This document shows positions 17,826 through 27,125 of a stretch of DNA of 64,000 nt, piece after piece. How positions within the stretch are numbered: position 1 is the stretch's first letter; each line of letters begins with the position of its first letter. The stretch comes from Clostridium culturomicium (GTDB lineage: Bacteria > Bacillota > Clostridia > Clostridiales > Clostridiaceae): NCBI RefSeq assembly GCF_000821305.1, contig NZ_CCXK01000015.1, forward strand, positions 436,528 through 500,527, written 5' to 3'. A program made the position numbers and the translations under genes. The notes beneath the pieces were generated by a model. The model searched no databases and was not told where the DNA came from. It saw nothing but the letters and a program-made list of their open reading frames with translations.

Positions 17826-17901
17826 ATTTCTCTCCTTTAGCTTTAACGCTACCTATGTCGTAATATATAATATGTACATAAGGTGCTAATGGTGAAAAAA
17901 T

Positions 17902-17934
17902 AAAGACCATGAAATATATAACTTCATGGTCTTT
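17902..17934 (-). terminator. Terminator of the first cotS-type gene
   Basis: Twelve-base arms AAAGACCATGAA and TTCATGGTCTTT around a 9-base loop; the minus strand continues ATTTTTTC. It lies about 47 bases beyond the stop codon of the gene at 17981. Confidence 0.9.
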
Positions 17935-17980
17935 GTTTAAAATTTTAATAAAATAGCGTCTTTGCTATACAAATATCTCA

Positions 17981-18985
17981 TTAATTAATCTCAAAATACT
18001 CTTTAAATGATTTCATAAATACTTCAAATTTATCTTGCTCTGCTATAAGCTCTTCCATCTTTTTGTTAAAGGTATTCTGAACCCAGTTAACTTCATTGTA
18101 GTAATATCTATTACAGATTCTCCAATATCTTTGTGGGAAAATTAAAAATGCATATAAAACCTTATATTCATCCTCCCTCAAAGGAGAAACTTCGTTGTAA
18201 TTATCTATAATAGCCTTTGCTATATCAAAATCCCACTCTCTCCTTTTAAGTACTTTAATCATGAAATTTGCTAAATCAAAAGTTCTTAATTCTCGCTTAC
18301 AATAATCAAAATCAATTACACTTACACTATTATCTTCGCCCAAAATAATATTGTGATAAGTAAAATCATGATGACAAAAACTCTTTTCTTCCTCAGTATC
18401 CTTACAAAGATTGTAATAATTTGAATCCCCAAGAATTTCCAAAGCTTTTTTGCCTAAAGTTTTATAATAATCAACAGATTTTATATAACTTAAATCAAAT
18501 TCACCTTTATGATTTTTTTTCTTTCTTACCATTTCTTTCATCTTATCGAAGGATTTTATCCTTTTCTCCATAAGATGTGGCCATCTACCTAAATCAGATT
18601 TTAACTTACTATTTTCGGATGGCTCATAACCTTTTGATGCTATATGAAAATTCGCTAGGGCCTTTGTAGCTAATATTAAATCCTCATCATTATAAAAATC
18701 ACACTCTCTTCCTTCTATCCATTCAGAAAGTGTATAAATATCTTCATTAACTAGAGCATAGGCTTTTCCTTCTGTATTAAGATAATATCTATCTATATTT
18801 TTGAATCCATTATTATAAAGATGTTCCTTTGCTCCATATACAAAGAGAAGCTTTTGGGTTCCATAGCTTATCTTCTTTAAACATCTAACGCCTTTGTTTG
18901 TCTTTAATTGATATACGCCTTTATTAGGCTTAATGCTCTCAATTTTAATATCAAACTGACGCTCAATTTCAAATTCTCTCATCAT
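17981..18985 (-). CDS. Spore coat protein, CotS family kinase-like (first paralog)
   Basis: A 334-residue member of the CotS/YutH family, which has the aminoglycoside-phosphotransferase/choline-kinase fold. The catalytic loop HDFTYHN (about 206-212) fits HxDxxxxN and the metal-binding IDFDY follows (about 224-228), so the kinase residues are intact. KALANFHIASKG and the C-terminal region with PQRYWRICNRYYYNEVNW are typical CotS features. The start is ATG at 18985; the longer GTG start at 18994 overlaps the GAGGGGG ribosome site. It is divergent from the glycosyltransferase at 19101. Its substrate is unknown. Confidence 0.85.
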   Translation of the reverse strand: MMREFEIERQFDIKIESIKPNKGVYQLKTNKGVRCLKKISYGTQKLLFVYGAKEHLYNNGFKNIDRYYLNTEGKAYALVNEDIYTLSEWIEGRECDFYNDEDLILATKALANFHIASKGYEPSENSKLKSDLGRWPHLMEKRIKSFDKMKEMVRKKKNHKGEFDLSYIKSVDYYKTLGKKALEILGDSNYYNLCKDTEEEKSFCHHDFTYHNIILGEDNSVSVIDFDYCKRELRTFDLANFMIKVLKRREWDFDIAKAIIDNYNEVSPLREDEYKVLYAFLIFPQRYWRICNRYYYNEVNWVQNTFNKKMEELIAEQDKFEVFMKSFKEYFEIN

Positions 18986-19100
18986 ATTCCGCACCCCCTC
19001 TATAATTTATATGTGTACTGCTTATAATTTAGAATAGTCCATAACATATTTGAAGTGATTGAATAGTATAAAGTATATAGCCTTATTAAGGAGAATTGAT

Positions 19101-20219
19101 ATGAATATCGGCATCGACATTAGAGCTGCCAAATGGTATCGTGGCACCGGAATTGGCACTTATACCTATCAGTTAATAAATGCACTTAATACCCTTGATT
19201 ACGACAACAGATTTATGCTCTTTAGTGACAATACGCCTCTAGACATAAAATTCAAATCAAATTTCAACTTCAAACCACTCCCAACTATACAATCAAAGAA
19301 TTTTTGGGATAATGTGAAAATCCCCGCGGAATTAACACCAAACATGGTAGATATTTATCATACTCCCCAAAATGGTATAGGGCTTCCAATTAATCACAAT
19401 CTACCATTTGTAATAACTCTTCATGATACAATTCCCATTCACATGCCTGAAACAGTTGGTGAGAACTATTTGAATCTATTTAACACTCACATGAGATCTA
19501 TCATTGACAGATGTGATGGAATAATAACTGTATCCGAATTCTCTCGCGAAGACATTTCAAAGGATTTTAATTTTCCTAAAGAAAAAATTCATGTTACCTA
19601 TCTTGCAAGTGAACCAATTTATAAGCCTACAAGTAAACATATATGTAATAACATATTAAAAAAATACTATTCTATTCCAAATAATTATATTTTATATGTT
19701 GGAGGCTTCAGTCCTAGGAAAAATATTAGCGGTTTAATTGAGGCTTTTAGTAAAATTGAAAGGAAGCTTTCTAATGATATGGTTCTCGTTATTGCTGGTA
19801 CTAAAGGAAAGTCCTATGATATATATAAATCATTGTCTGAAAAGCTTCATATCTCAAACAAAGTTTTATTTCCTGGTTTTATTTCAATGGAGCACATGCC
19901 TTACCTTTATAGCGGAGCTGAACTTTTAGTTTATCCGTCCTTCTATGAAGGTTTCGGACTTCCTCCTATAGAGGCCATGGCTTGTGGAACTCCCGTTATT
20001 GCCTCTAACGCAACATCAATACCAGAAATTCTAGGTGATAGTGCGCTTTTATGTCCACCTCAGGACATAGATATTTTAGCTGAAAATATTCTTTCTGTAA
20101 TATCAAATGATAATCTTAAAAACTTACTCATTGAAAAGGGATTTGAAAAGTCTAACTCTCTGACATGGGAAACTACCGCAAAAAAAACCATGGAGGCCTA
20201 TAAAAAAATATTAAAATAA
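19101..20219 (+). CDS. GT4 family glycosyltransferase
   Basis: A 372-residue GT-B glycosyltransferase. The N-terminal domain starts MNIGIDIRAAKWYRGTGIGT; the C-terminal nucleotide-sugar domain has YVGGFSPRKNISGLIEAF, then YPSFYEGFGLPPIEAMACG, the GT4 motif with the E(x7)E pair. The frame runs open from 19059, but AAGGAG sits 7 bases before the ATG at 19101. It is divergent from one cotS-type gene and convergent with another. It is about the same length as the GT4 protein at 23486 and shares its motifs, so the two are paralogs. A mannosyltransferase role is suggested only by the GDP-mannose genes nearby. Confidence 0.9.
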   Translation: MNIGIDIRAAKWYRGTGIGTYTYQLINALNTLDYDNRFMLFSDNTPLDIKFKSNFNFKPLPTIQSKNFWDNVKIPAELTPNMVDIYHTPQNGIGLPINHNLPFVITLHDTIPIHMPETVGENYLNLFNTHMRSIIDRCDGIITVSEFSREDISKDFNFPKEKIHVTYLASEPIYKPTSKHICNNILKKYYSIPNNYILYVGGFSPRKNISGLIEAFSKIERKLSNDMVLVIAGTKGKSYDIYKSLSEKLHISNKVLFPGFISMEHMPYLYSGAELLVYPSFYEGFGLPPIEAMACGTPVIASNATSIPEILGDSALLCPPQDIDILAENILSVISNDNLKNLLIEKGFEKSNSLTWETTAKKTMEAYKKILK

Positions 20220-20223
20220 AATT

Positions 20224-20255
20224 AAAGGGATATTTCATTAATGAAATATCCCTTT
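20224..20255. terminator. Bidirectional terminator between convergent genes
   Basis: A perfect 32-base palindrome with arms AAAGGGATATTTCATT and its complement, lying 4 bases after the plus-strand glycosyltransferase stop and about 20 bases beyond the minus-strand cotS-type gene stop. Confidence 0.88.
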
Positions 20256-20275
20256 ATGCTACTCAATAGGGGGGA

Positions 20276-21316
20276 CTAAAAAGTAGCATCAACGTAAGCT
20301 TTTTTAAAGTTTTCAATCATTTCTTCTCGCTCATTAATATCTTGCACCTTTTTAGATATTTTATACAAAAAACTATCATATTGCCAAAGTTTTTTTCGAT
20401 AAAAATAATCTGACGCTATTGAATAAAATCCTTGTGGAAAGCATAGCATTCCATATAGCACCTCATATTCATCCTGAGTTAACGGATTAGTATTTTTATT
20501 ATACTCATCTATAATCATCTTCAAAACTTCAAAGTCAAAACAACTATGTTTTGTAGCCTTATTTATAAAATTACATAAATCATGAACTCTTAAGTCAATT
20601 ATAGAATAATCAAAGTCTATAAAATAACCTTCATCATTAAAAACTAAAATATTGTGATAAGCTAAATCGTGATGACAAAGAATAAAGTTGTCTCCACTGC
20701 TGCAAAGTTCTTTATACTTTGAATTTTTTAAAATTGAAATTCCTAATTCTATTCTTTCAATTTGATTATTAACATTGCTTAAAAATACATTATGAAATTC
20801 ATTCTTATTTTCATAACTGTTAAATTCATTTTTTATTTTAATTAAATCCTTTAATTTATCCTCAAATAGGTTTATTAATTTAAACCCCATAAATTTCTTT
20901 GAATCAACATCAAACTCTATATTTTTTGATGCATTATGCAGTTCTGCTAAGCTCTTTACAGCTAGCTTTATATCCAATGGATTAATATAATCACATTCTC
21001 TTCCTTCTATTAAGTCCATAACTATATAGTTTTTATTCTTCCATGGTGTAATAACTTTCCCTTCTTTATTCTTATAAAAATTAATTATTCTATTAAAACC
21101 ATTACTTTTCAAATAATCTATGTTTTTTTGTACAAACTCTAGCTCTTCTTCGTTATAAGTAACGCGCTTTATTATCTTGTTCCCCTTATCTGTCACTAAA
21201 ATAAAAACCTTCCTTAAAGGGATTGAATCCTCCACGATAAAATCGTAGTTATCAAACAGCTTTATATCTAAGTCATACATACTAAGCCACTCCTTATATG
21301 AAAATCTTGTCTCCAT
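20276..21316 (-). CDS. Spore coat protein, CotS family kinase-like (second paralog)
   Basis: A 346-residue CotS-family protein with catalytic loop HDLAYHN (216-222) and IDFDY (233-237), both intact. SLAELHNASKN near 122 and CFPQGFYSIASDYFYRKKLWQ near 300 match the family. The ATG follows AAGGAGG with 8-base spacing. It lies 13 bases after the degenerate paralog at 21330 in the same direction, so genes 23350 down to 20276 look like one transcript. Confidence 0.83.
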   Translation of the reverse strand: METRFSYKEWLSMYDLDIKLFDNYDFIVEDSIPLRKVFILVTDKGNKIIKRVTYNEEELEFVQKNIDYLKSNGFNRIINFYKNKEGKVITPWKNKNYIVMDLIEGRECDYINPLDIKLAVKSLAELHNASKNIEFDVDSKKFMGFKLINLFEDKLKDLIKIKNEFNSYENKNEFHNVFLSNVNNQIERIELGISILKNSKYKELCSSGDNFILCHHDLAYHNILVFNDEGYFIDFDYSIIDLRVHDLCNFINKATKHSCFDFEVLKMIIDEYNKNTNPLTQDEYEVLYGMLCFPQGFYSIASDYFYRKKLWQYDSFLYKISKKVQDINEREEMIENFKKAYVDATF

Positions 21317-21329
21317 AATAAGTACCTCC

Positions 21330-22094
21330 TTATATTAAGGACTCTTCATCTTCCTTAATCCCATTAAGCATCCTCCTCACATACTCATCTTCACTCCAGT
21401 TCTTTTTATTTTTCTTATATTTTTCGTATACTTTAAAAAATTCATAAGGATAAGATAAAAGTGATCTGATAAATATGTTGCTTTCCTGTCCTAAATCCTC
21501 TAATTTACAAAATTGTTCTATTGCGCCTTCAAAATCTACATAAAACCCTTTTCTCTTAAGCTTTGCCAAGAAATAGTAGCAATCCATTTCTACCATGTTG
21601 TATGCTATGTCATCAAAATTAACAATTTCAATAGCATCACTTTTACCTAAATTATCAAAGTCTACTTCTGTTAAACAGATTTCAACATTTTTCATACTTC
21701 TAGCTACTAGATCCATATATCCATTTTCAGTTATAACATCTATACACTTTTGTCCTCTATCTAAAAGCTCATATCCTCTATCTAAAACTATAGTTTCAAT
21801 TCTATCCTGCGGTCCACGTTCTTTTATATTTTCTAAACTTCTTTTAAACTTCTTTAACTGAATCTTTTCTTCTTCAACAAGTTTGCAAGTCTGGTTATTT
21901 ATCCTTTTTCTCAAGTAGCCATTAAATCCACAGGACAAATTATGAACTTCCTTAATAATATAAAGCTGATTAATAACCTTTTTCTCTAATATCCTTTTAT
22001 TTAAAGCTTCATTGCTCTTTAGCATGAAATTAACTTTTTTTACACCTCTCGAACATAGATATTCCTGAAAACTATCATAAAAAAATCTCTCCAT
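21330..22094 (-). CDS. Degenerate CotS-family paralog lacking kinase residues
   Basis: A 254-residue protein that can be aligned by eye to its CotS neighbours: EVHNLSCGFNG (about 49-59) matches ELHKASQGF, IEIVNFDDIAYNMVEMDCYYFLAKLKRKG-type sequence (about 156-183) matches the IDFDY region, and SYPYEFFKVYEKYKKNKKNW matches the CotS C-terminus. The catalytic HxDxxxxN is replaced (LTEVDFDN) and the metal-binding DFD is NFD. The N-terminal lobe is also much shorter. It has a good GAGGTGAGGG ribosome site and an intact frame, so it is likely an expressed pseudokinase or structural coat protein rather than a dead gene. Confidence 0.65.
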   Translation of the reverse strand: MERFFYDSFQEYLCSRGVKKVNFMLKSNEALNKRILEKKVINQLYIIKEVHNLSCGFNGYLRKRINNQTCKLVEEEKIQLKKFKRSLENIKERGPQDRIETIVLDRGYELLDRGQKCIDVITENGYMDLVARSMKNVEICLTEVDFDNLGKSDAIEIVNFDDIAYNMVEMDCYYFLAKLKRKGFYVDFEGAIEQFCKLEDLGQESNIFIRSLLSYPYEFFKVYEKYKKNKKNWSEDEYVRRMLNGIKEDEESLI

Positions 22095-22104
22095 TCCCTC
22101 ACCT

Positions 22105-22323
22105 CTATCTATGTTTAGTTTTATCGACCTTATTAATTTTCTTTATGATATCATCTCTTTCAGACTCAAGCTCCATCATTTTTTTCCTTCTTCTTTTGAT
22201 TTTCTTTAATTCCTTAATTTGGGCCTCCATATCTTCTAGCTTTTTATCATAATCGTCTAAGGTTTTTAATTCCTCAACCATATCTATATCTTTTAAATTT
22301 CTATCATCATCATTCCTAGCCAA
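22105..22323 (-). CDS. Small charged coiled-coil protein in the cotS-type operon
   Basis: A 72-residue, almost entirely charged protein (DDYDKKLEDMEAQIKELKKI and a run of KRRRKK) predicted to be one long coiled coil. It starts at TTG (22323) with AAAGGAGGG before it. It lies 10 bases from the degenerate paralog and 13 bases from the third cotS-type gene, so it belongs to the same transcript. No family is recognised; a scaffold or bridging coat peptide is only a guess. Confidence 0.6.
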   Translation of the reverse strand: MARNDDDRNLKDIDMVEELKTLDDYDKKLEDMEAQIKELKKIKRRRKKMMELESERDDIIKKINKVDKTKHR

Positions 22324-22336
22324 AATCTTCCCTCCT

Positions 22337-23350
22337 TTAAAGATCGCTGATTTTAACTTCTTTAAATCTTTCTAAAAACTCCTGTCTGCATTTTCGGTCA
22401 TCCTCATAAACTTTTATTTTTTTTATAAAGAACTCTTCATCCCAAGGCTTGTTCTCCCAGTAGTATTGAATTCCTCTCTGCCAATAGTCTTGTGGAAATT
22501 CCATAAATGCAGCCATTATAGGTATTTCTTCTTGCTTTAACGGATATACCTCGTTATACGCTCTTAATATAATCTTCATACGTTCCTCACACCATTTATC
22601 ATACTTCATAGCCCTTATTAGCAGACTTGATAAATCATGAAGATGAGTATCCAATATACAATAGTCAAAATCAATAATATTTAATTCATTGTCATCACCA
22701 ATTAGTATATTGTGATGTGCATAATCATGGTGACAGAAGCCCCCATTTTTTACTTCCTCAAGCATCCTTATTTCATATTTACTATTGCATAAATCCTCTA
22801 TAGACTTATCACACTGATCTAGTGCTCCCTCCATAAGCTGTAAAAAGTAAAAATCAAACATCGTTTTATGTTTTTTTGTATATATCCTATCTCTAAAATC
22901 TAAGATTTCTCCTCGCCTAGTTCTGTATACTTCAATCCATTTAAACCATCCTACCCTTGGCCTCATGTATTCTTCAACCACAAAACCCTGGCTGGCTTTA
23001 TGAAGCTCTGCAAGCTTTCTTGCTGCTAACTCTAGCTCTATAGGATTATCATAAGAAACTTCCCTTCCCCTAAGCCAACAAGTTATATAAGCAAAAAAAC
23101 CATCAATAGCTATATATTCTTTACCATTCACAGTTTTAATTATTTCAGGTGCATATTTAAATCCATTGTCATTCAAGTGATTTATTGCTGATAATATAAA
23201 TAAAAAATGTTGAAGCTCATACTTAACAATTTTCAAGCAATAAACTTTGTCCTCAGTCTCTACTCTGTATGCTCCTTTGATTTTTTCAACCTCTTTAGCC
23301 TCGATGTTGTATTCTTGTTTAAGAATCCTCAATATATCTATATTTTTCAA
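22337..23350 (-). CDS. Spore coat protein, CotS family kinase-like (third paralog)
   Basis: A CotS-family protein, 337 residues from the TTG at 23350, with catalytic loop HDYAHHN (about 208-214) and IDFDY intact. KLAELHKASQGF and EFPQDYWQRGIQYYWENKPW are family features. The frame can start at ATG 23365, but GGAGGAGG lies inside it, 5 bases before the TTG, so the TTG start is preferred. It is first gene of the four-gene unit 23350-20276 and divergent from the glycosyltransferase at 23486. Confidence 0.83.
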   Translation of the reverse strand: MKNIDILRILKQEYNIEAKEVEKIKGAYRVETEDKVYCLKIVKYELQHFLFILSAINHLNDNGFKYAPEIIKTVNGKEYIAIDGFFAYITCWLRGREVSYDNPIELELAARKLAELHKASQGFVVEEYMRPRVGWFKWIEVYRTRRGEILDFRDRIYTKKHKTMFDFYFLQLMEGALDQCDKSIEDLCNSKYEIRMLEEVKNGGFCHHDYAHHNILIGDDNELNIIDFDYCILDTHLHDLSSLLIRAMKYDKWCEERMKIILRAYNEVYPLKQEEIPIMAAFMEFPQDYWQRGIQYYWENKPWDEEFFIKKIKVYEDDRKCRQEFLERFKEVKISDL

Positions 23351-23378
23351 GAAAACCTCCTCCATAACCTTCTATATG

Positions 23379-23406
23379 TAATATATGAAGTTATGAATAA
23401 ATGTGT
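23379..23406 (-). promoter_or_regulatory. Candidate sigma-K-type promoter of the cotS-type operon
   Basis: On the minus strand, CATATATTA (23387-23379) fits the CATAnnnTA -10 pattern of mother-cell sigma-K, and an AC dinucleotide lies 17 bases upstream (23406-23405). The short consensus occurs easily by chance in AT-rich DNA, so this rests mainly on its position before a spore-coat gene. Confidence 0.35.
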
Positions 23407-23485
23407 GTTTAGTTTTCAAGTATTTGTAACACTTATTTGTTCATGGATTAATATATATTATATAAGTTTTTAAGGAGTTGTAATT

Positions 23486-24619
23486 ATGAGAATTGCCATT
23501 GATGGTAGAGGAATTAATTGGTATAAGGGCAGTGGACTAGGTACTTATGCTGAAAATCTTTTAAAAAACCTACTTAACATAGACAAAAGAAACTATTATC
23601 AGATTTATTGGTCTGGATTAAACTATCATCAATATCAAAATGAAAATACAAATTTAGTTATGTGCTCAAAAAAATATCAAAGATACTTTCAAGAAAACTT
23701 TTTTCCCGAAAATATAAAAAGGGAAGAAATAGATTTGTATCATATTCCACAAAACGGAATAGGCTTGAATGATGATACTAAATGCAAGACGATAGTTACT
23801 ATTCATGATTTAATTCCATACATCATGCCAGAAACAGTTGGTCGTGGTTACTTGCTTAAATTTTTAAAAGAAATGCCTTATATTATTGAGAATTGCTCCG
23901 GAATTTTAACTGTATCGGAATATTCTAAAGAAGATATTTTAAGATTTTTTCCTATTAATCCTGACAAAATCTTTGTTACTCCCCTTGCTGCAGACTCAAA
24001 ATATGCACCATTAGATAAAACCAAATGTAAAGAATATATAAAAGAAAAGTACGGTGTTGATAAGCCCTTTCTCTTATACATAGGTGGCTTTAGCAAACGT
24101 AAAAATGTTCATGGTCTTATAACCGCTTTTGCGAAGATCGTTCCTCATTTAGATGAAATTTATAATCTTGTAATCGTTGGCTCTTATCGTGATGAATCTC
24201 AAGAGCTGGTTAAACTTGTGTCATCTTTAAACATGGAAAGCTATATTAAATTTACTGGCTTTGCTCCTGATGAGGATATGCCTATATACTATAATGCCTG
24301 CGAAGGCTTCATATATCCATCTACTTATGAAGGTTTTGGACTTCCACCTCTAGAAGCAATGAGCTGTGGTACTGCAGTAATAACCTCAAATACCACCTCT
24401 ATTCCAGAAGTAGTTAAAGATAATGGTCTTTTAATTAATCCTTTTAGTGATACGGAACTTCAAAATGCAATGGAAACTTTAATAAGTAATAATTCATTAA
24501 GAGAAAATCTTCAAGAAAAATCTTTAAAAAGAGCCGCTGAGTTTTCCTGGGAGAAAACTGCTATGAACACCCTGAATGCCTATGAAAAAGTCTATAGCAT
24601 GATAGAAGATTCCAAATAA
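23486..24619 (+). CDS. GT4 family glycosyltransferase (second paralog)
   Basis: A 377-residue GT-B enzyme parallel to the one at 19101: MRIAIDGRGINWYKGSGLGTYAE at the start, HIPQNGIGLN and TIHDLIPYIMPETVGRGY in the acceptor domain, then YIGGFSKRKNVHGLITAF and YPSTYEGFGLPPLEAMSCG. The ATG follows AAGGAGTTG. It is divergent from the third cotS-type gene and is followed by a terminator shared with the guanylyltransferase gene. The 19101 and 23486 proteins share most motifs and come from one duplication, mirroring the duplicated cotS-type genes. Confidence 0.9.
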   Translation: MRIAIDGRGINWYKGSGLGTYAENLLKNLLNIDKRNYYQIYWSGLNYHQYQNENTNLVMCSKKYQRYFQENFFPENIKREEIDLYHIPQNGIGLNDDTKCKTIVTIHDLIPYIMPETVGRGYLLKFLKEMPYIIENCSGILTVSEYSKEDILRFFPINPDKIFVTPLAADSKYAPLDKTKCKEYIKEKYGVDKPFLLYIGGFSKRKNVHGLITAFAKIVPHLDEIYNLVIVGSYRDESQELVKLVSSLNMESYIKFTGFAPDEDMPIYYNACEGFIYPSTYEGFGLPPLEAMSCGTAVITSNTTSIPEVVKDNGLLINPFSDTELQNAMETLISNNSLRENLQEKSLKRAAEFSWEKTAMNTLNAYEKVYSMIEDSK

Positions 24620-24620
24620 T

Positions 24621-24651
24621 AAAGGATAGCTGCATAAAACAGCTATCCTTT
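24621..24651. terminator. Bidirectional terminator
   Basis: Twelve-base arms AAAGGATAGCTG and CAGCTATCCTTT around a 7-base loop, lying between the convergent glycosyltransferase (ends 24619) and guanylyltransferase (ends 24658). Confidence 0.9.
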
Positions 24652-24657
24652 ATTGCT

Positions 24658-25725
24658 TTATAAGAATTCTTCAAACTCTTTTTCTTTTTTCATTTCATTT
24701 AGAAGATGCTTTAGTTCCTGATCCTTTTCTTTATCCATTACTAAAATTACATCTCCAGCATCTACTATTACTAAATCCTTAACTCCAAAGCCTATTACTA
24801 GATTTTTCTTGCCAAACACCGTACAATTTTCACTTTCTTCTAAATATGCTGCTCCAAGGACTCTATTGCCCTTTGATTCCTCTATAAATCTTGCTAATGC
24901 TGCAAAGCTACCTATATCATCCCATTGAAATTTGCTTTGTATCACATAAGCCTTCCTCGTCTTCTGCATTATTCCAAAATCTACGGAAATACCATCAATT
25001 ACTTTATACTCTCTCTCTATTACTTCATCCTCGTCAGCTTCACCTACATGTTTATAAATCTCACTCATTGAAGTATACATCTTTGGTAAATACTTTTGCA
25101 TCTCTCTCAAATATACATCTGCTCGCCAAATAAACATACCAGAATTCCATAGATAAGTTCCCTTTAATATAAAATCCTTAGCAACCTCAATATTTGGCTT
25201 CTCTGTAAATCTAGCAACCCTATAAGTATCCATATTATTTGTAACTGGATCACCCATTTCAATATAACCATATCCTGTCTCTGGCCTTGTAGGGTTTACC
25301 CCTACAGTTATTAAACCTCTCTTCTTTTCTGCCAGCTCCACGCCACTTTTAATTGTGTCAGTAAATATTTTTTCACCTTCAATATAGTGGTCTGATGGTA
25401 ATACTATCATTACTGCATCCTGATCCATCTTTGACAGCTTAGCAGCAGCTAAACCGATACAGGTTGCAGTTTCTTTATTGCTTGGTTCTACAAATATATT
25501 TTCTTTCTTAATCTGCGGTAATTCCTCATGTATTTTATCTATATACTCCTTGTTTGTAACTACAAATATATTTTCCTTGTTAACTAATGGCTCAATACGC
25601 TTCACAGTGTTGGTCAAAAAACTATCTTCATTCAAAACCTTTAGAAATTGCTTTGGATTGTTAGATCTTGACAAAGGATACAGCCTTGTGCCTTTTCCTC
25701 CTGCCAATATTAATGCATATAGCAC
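24658..25725 (-). CDS. Mannose-1-phosphate guanylyltransferase
   Basis: Nucleotidyltransferase of the ManC type, making GDP-mannose from mannose-1-phosphate and GTP. From the GTG at 25725 it has 355 residues: LYALILAGGKGTRLYPLSR, then PKQFLKVL, VLPSDHYI, GYIEMG, FTEKP, YLWNSGMFIW and KFQWDDIGSF, the standard set. It lacks the C-terminal mannose-6-phosphate isomerase domain found in longer bifunctional forms. The frame extends to 25797, but AAGGTG is placed 6 bases before the GTG at 25725. With the phosphohexomutase at 27237 it can supply sugar donor for the nearby GT4 enzymes. Confidence 0.9.
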   Translation of the reverse strand: MLYALILAGGKGTRLYPLSRSNNPKQFLKVLNEDSFLTNTVKRIEPLVNKENIFVVTNKEYIDKIHEELPQIKKENIFVEPSNKETATCIGLAAAKLSKMDQDAVMIVLPSDHYIEGEKIFTDTIKSGVELAEKKRGLITVGVNPTRPETGYGYIEMGDPVTNNMDTYRVARFTEKPNIEVAKDFILKGTYLWNSGMFIWRADVYLREMQKYLPKMYTSMSEIYKHVGEADEDEVIEREYKVIDGISVDFGIMQKTRKAYVIQSKFQWDDIGSFAALARFIEESKGNRVLGAAYLEESENCTVFGKKNLVIGFGVKDLVIVDAGDVILVMDKEKDQELKHLLNEMKKEKEFEEFL

Positions 25726-25970
25726 GCCTATCACCTTTTTAATTGTTTCCTTACATAGTATGAATATAAATTCAAATGTGTTAATGAAAATTTCCACCTC
25801 ATATGTTTCCCTTAGGATTGTCTCCCTATTTGTTTAATTAACATGAGCTCATTTCGCTGAAAGCAAGTACCATGAGTTACCTTTTTTTAGTTATTATTCT
25901 TAATAAACATCGTATTAAAAAGTTTAAAACATATTTTATTGACGATAATTTATAACGGAGGTGGTACGTT

Positions 25971-27122
25971 ATGAGTAAAGATTCACCTAGTAAAACTTTT
26001 TCTAAAGTTATACTTTCTTGTTTTATAATTATAATAACAATTATCTGTATTTCCTTTTTAACAGGAAACAGTTTTCTTTCTAAAATAAGCCGAGGTGTAC
26101 TCGATAGGACTAACTTAGGAGTCCGTGATGATGTTTCTAAGCGTCTTGAAGTTGACGAAATTGCAGATATAGTTAATATCGCAATATTGGGTGTAGATGA
26201 GTCTAGTGAAGACTCAGGTAGAAGCGATGCAATAATGATAGGTACTCTTGACCCTGTACATAACAAGCTTAAAATCACATCAATTATGCGTGACACCTAT
26301 GTTAACATCCCAGGATACGGCAATGATAAGATTAATCACGCTTATGCCTATGGTGGTGCAGAGCTTACCATTAAGACTTTAAATCAAAATTTTGGATTAA
26401 ATATTACAGATTACGTTAAAGTAAATTTTGATGAACTTGTTGAAATTGTGGATGCTTTAAATGGCATAGATATTAATTTATCTCAAGAAGAGTTGGATGG
26501 TTTAACTGAACATCTTAAAAGTGCTTACAGCCTAATTGGCTCTGATCCTAGGCCTGTTAAACTTAATTCCACTGGCACCTATCACTTAGATGGCTTTCAA
26601 GCCCTTGGATATTGTAGAATCCGTAATACTTCCCATAACGATTTTGATAGAACAAGCAGACATCGTAAAATCCTAAATGAAATATTTAATAAAATATCAT
26701 CAGCTGGCCCTAAGGAACTTGTTAGCATGTCCAAAAACCTTCTTCCTTATGTTGAAACCAGCTTATCAAACAAACAAATTTTAACTCTTGCGGCTAATGT
26801 TTTATCAATGAGTACAGCTACAATAGAGCAGGAGCGTTTCCCTAGAGATGAATATTGTAATGATGCTGAAATAAACGGAACTTACTATCTATGGTACGAT
26901 GCTGACTATACGGAAGAGCAGATGTTTGAATATATTTTTAACGATAACAAGATCTTTTTAAATGCTAATCAACCTGTTTATACTCCTCAATATGAATATA
27001 GTGAAGATAGCTCAAATACTAAAACATCTAATCCCTCTAATAATAAAGATAATTTAACTTCACCGACTATAAATGACTTCAATGAAGACCTCAAGGAAGT
27101 GCCAGTAATAACTATCCCTTAA
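25971..27122 (+). CDS. LCP (LytR-CpsA-Psr) family glycopolymer ligase
   Basis: Membrane-anchored phosphotransferase family that attaches glycopolymers to peptidoglycan. The 383-residue protein has a signal-anchor helix (about 11-31), then IVNIAILGVDESSEDSGRSDAIMIG, SIMRDTYVNIPGYG, KINHAYAYGGA, and the conserved GYCRIRNTSHNDFDRTSRHRKIL block with the LCP arginines. The tail is Asn/Ser-rich. The ATG follows CGGAGGTGG. It is placed between the guanylyltransferase and phosphohexomutase genes, consistent with a glycan export/attachment role. Confidence 0.9.
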   Translation: MSKDSPSKTFSKVILSCFIIIITIICISFLTGNSFLSKISRGVLDRTNLGVRDDVSKRLEVDEIADIVNIAILGVDESSEDSGRSDAIMIGTLDPVHNKLKITSIMRDTYVNIPGYGNDKINHAYAYGGAELTIKTLNQNFGLNITDYVKVNFDELVEIVDALNGIDINLSQEELDGLTEHLKSAYSLIGSDPRPVKLNSTGTYHLDGFQALGYCRIRNTSHNDFDRTSRHRKILNEIFNKISSAGPKELVSMSKNLLPYVETSLSNKQILTLAANVLSMSTATIEQERFPRDEYCNDAEINGTYYLWYDADYTEEQMFEYIFNDNKIFLNANQPVYTPQYEYSEDSSNTKTSNPSNNKDNLTSPTINDFNEDLKEVPVITIP

Positions 27123-27125
27123 ATG

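Noticed and set aside
17864..17894. Possible sigma-K promoter of yabG (CATATTATA)
   Set aside because: The -10 fits, but the only AC candidates upstream are 10 or 19 bases away, not the expected 16-17.
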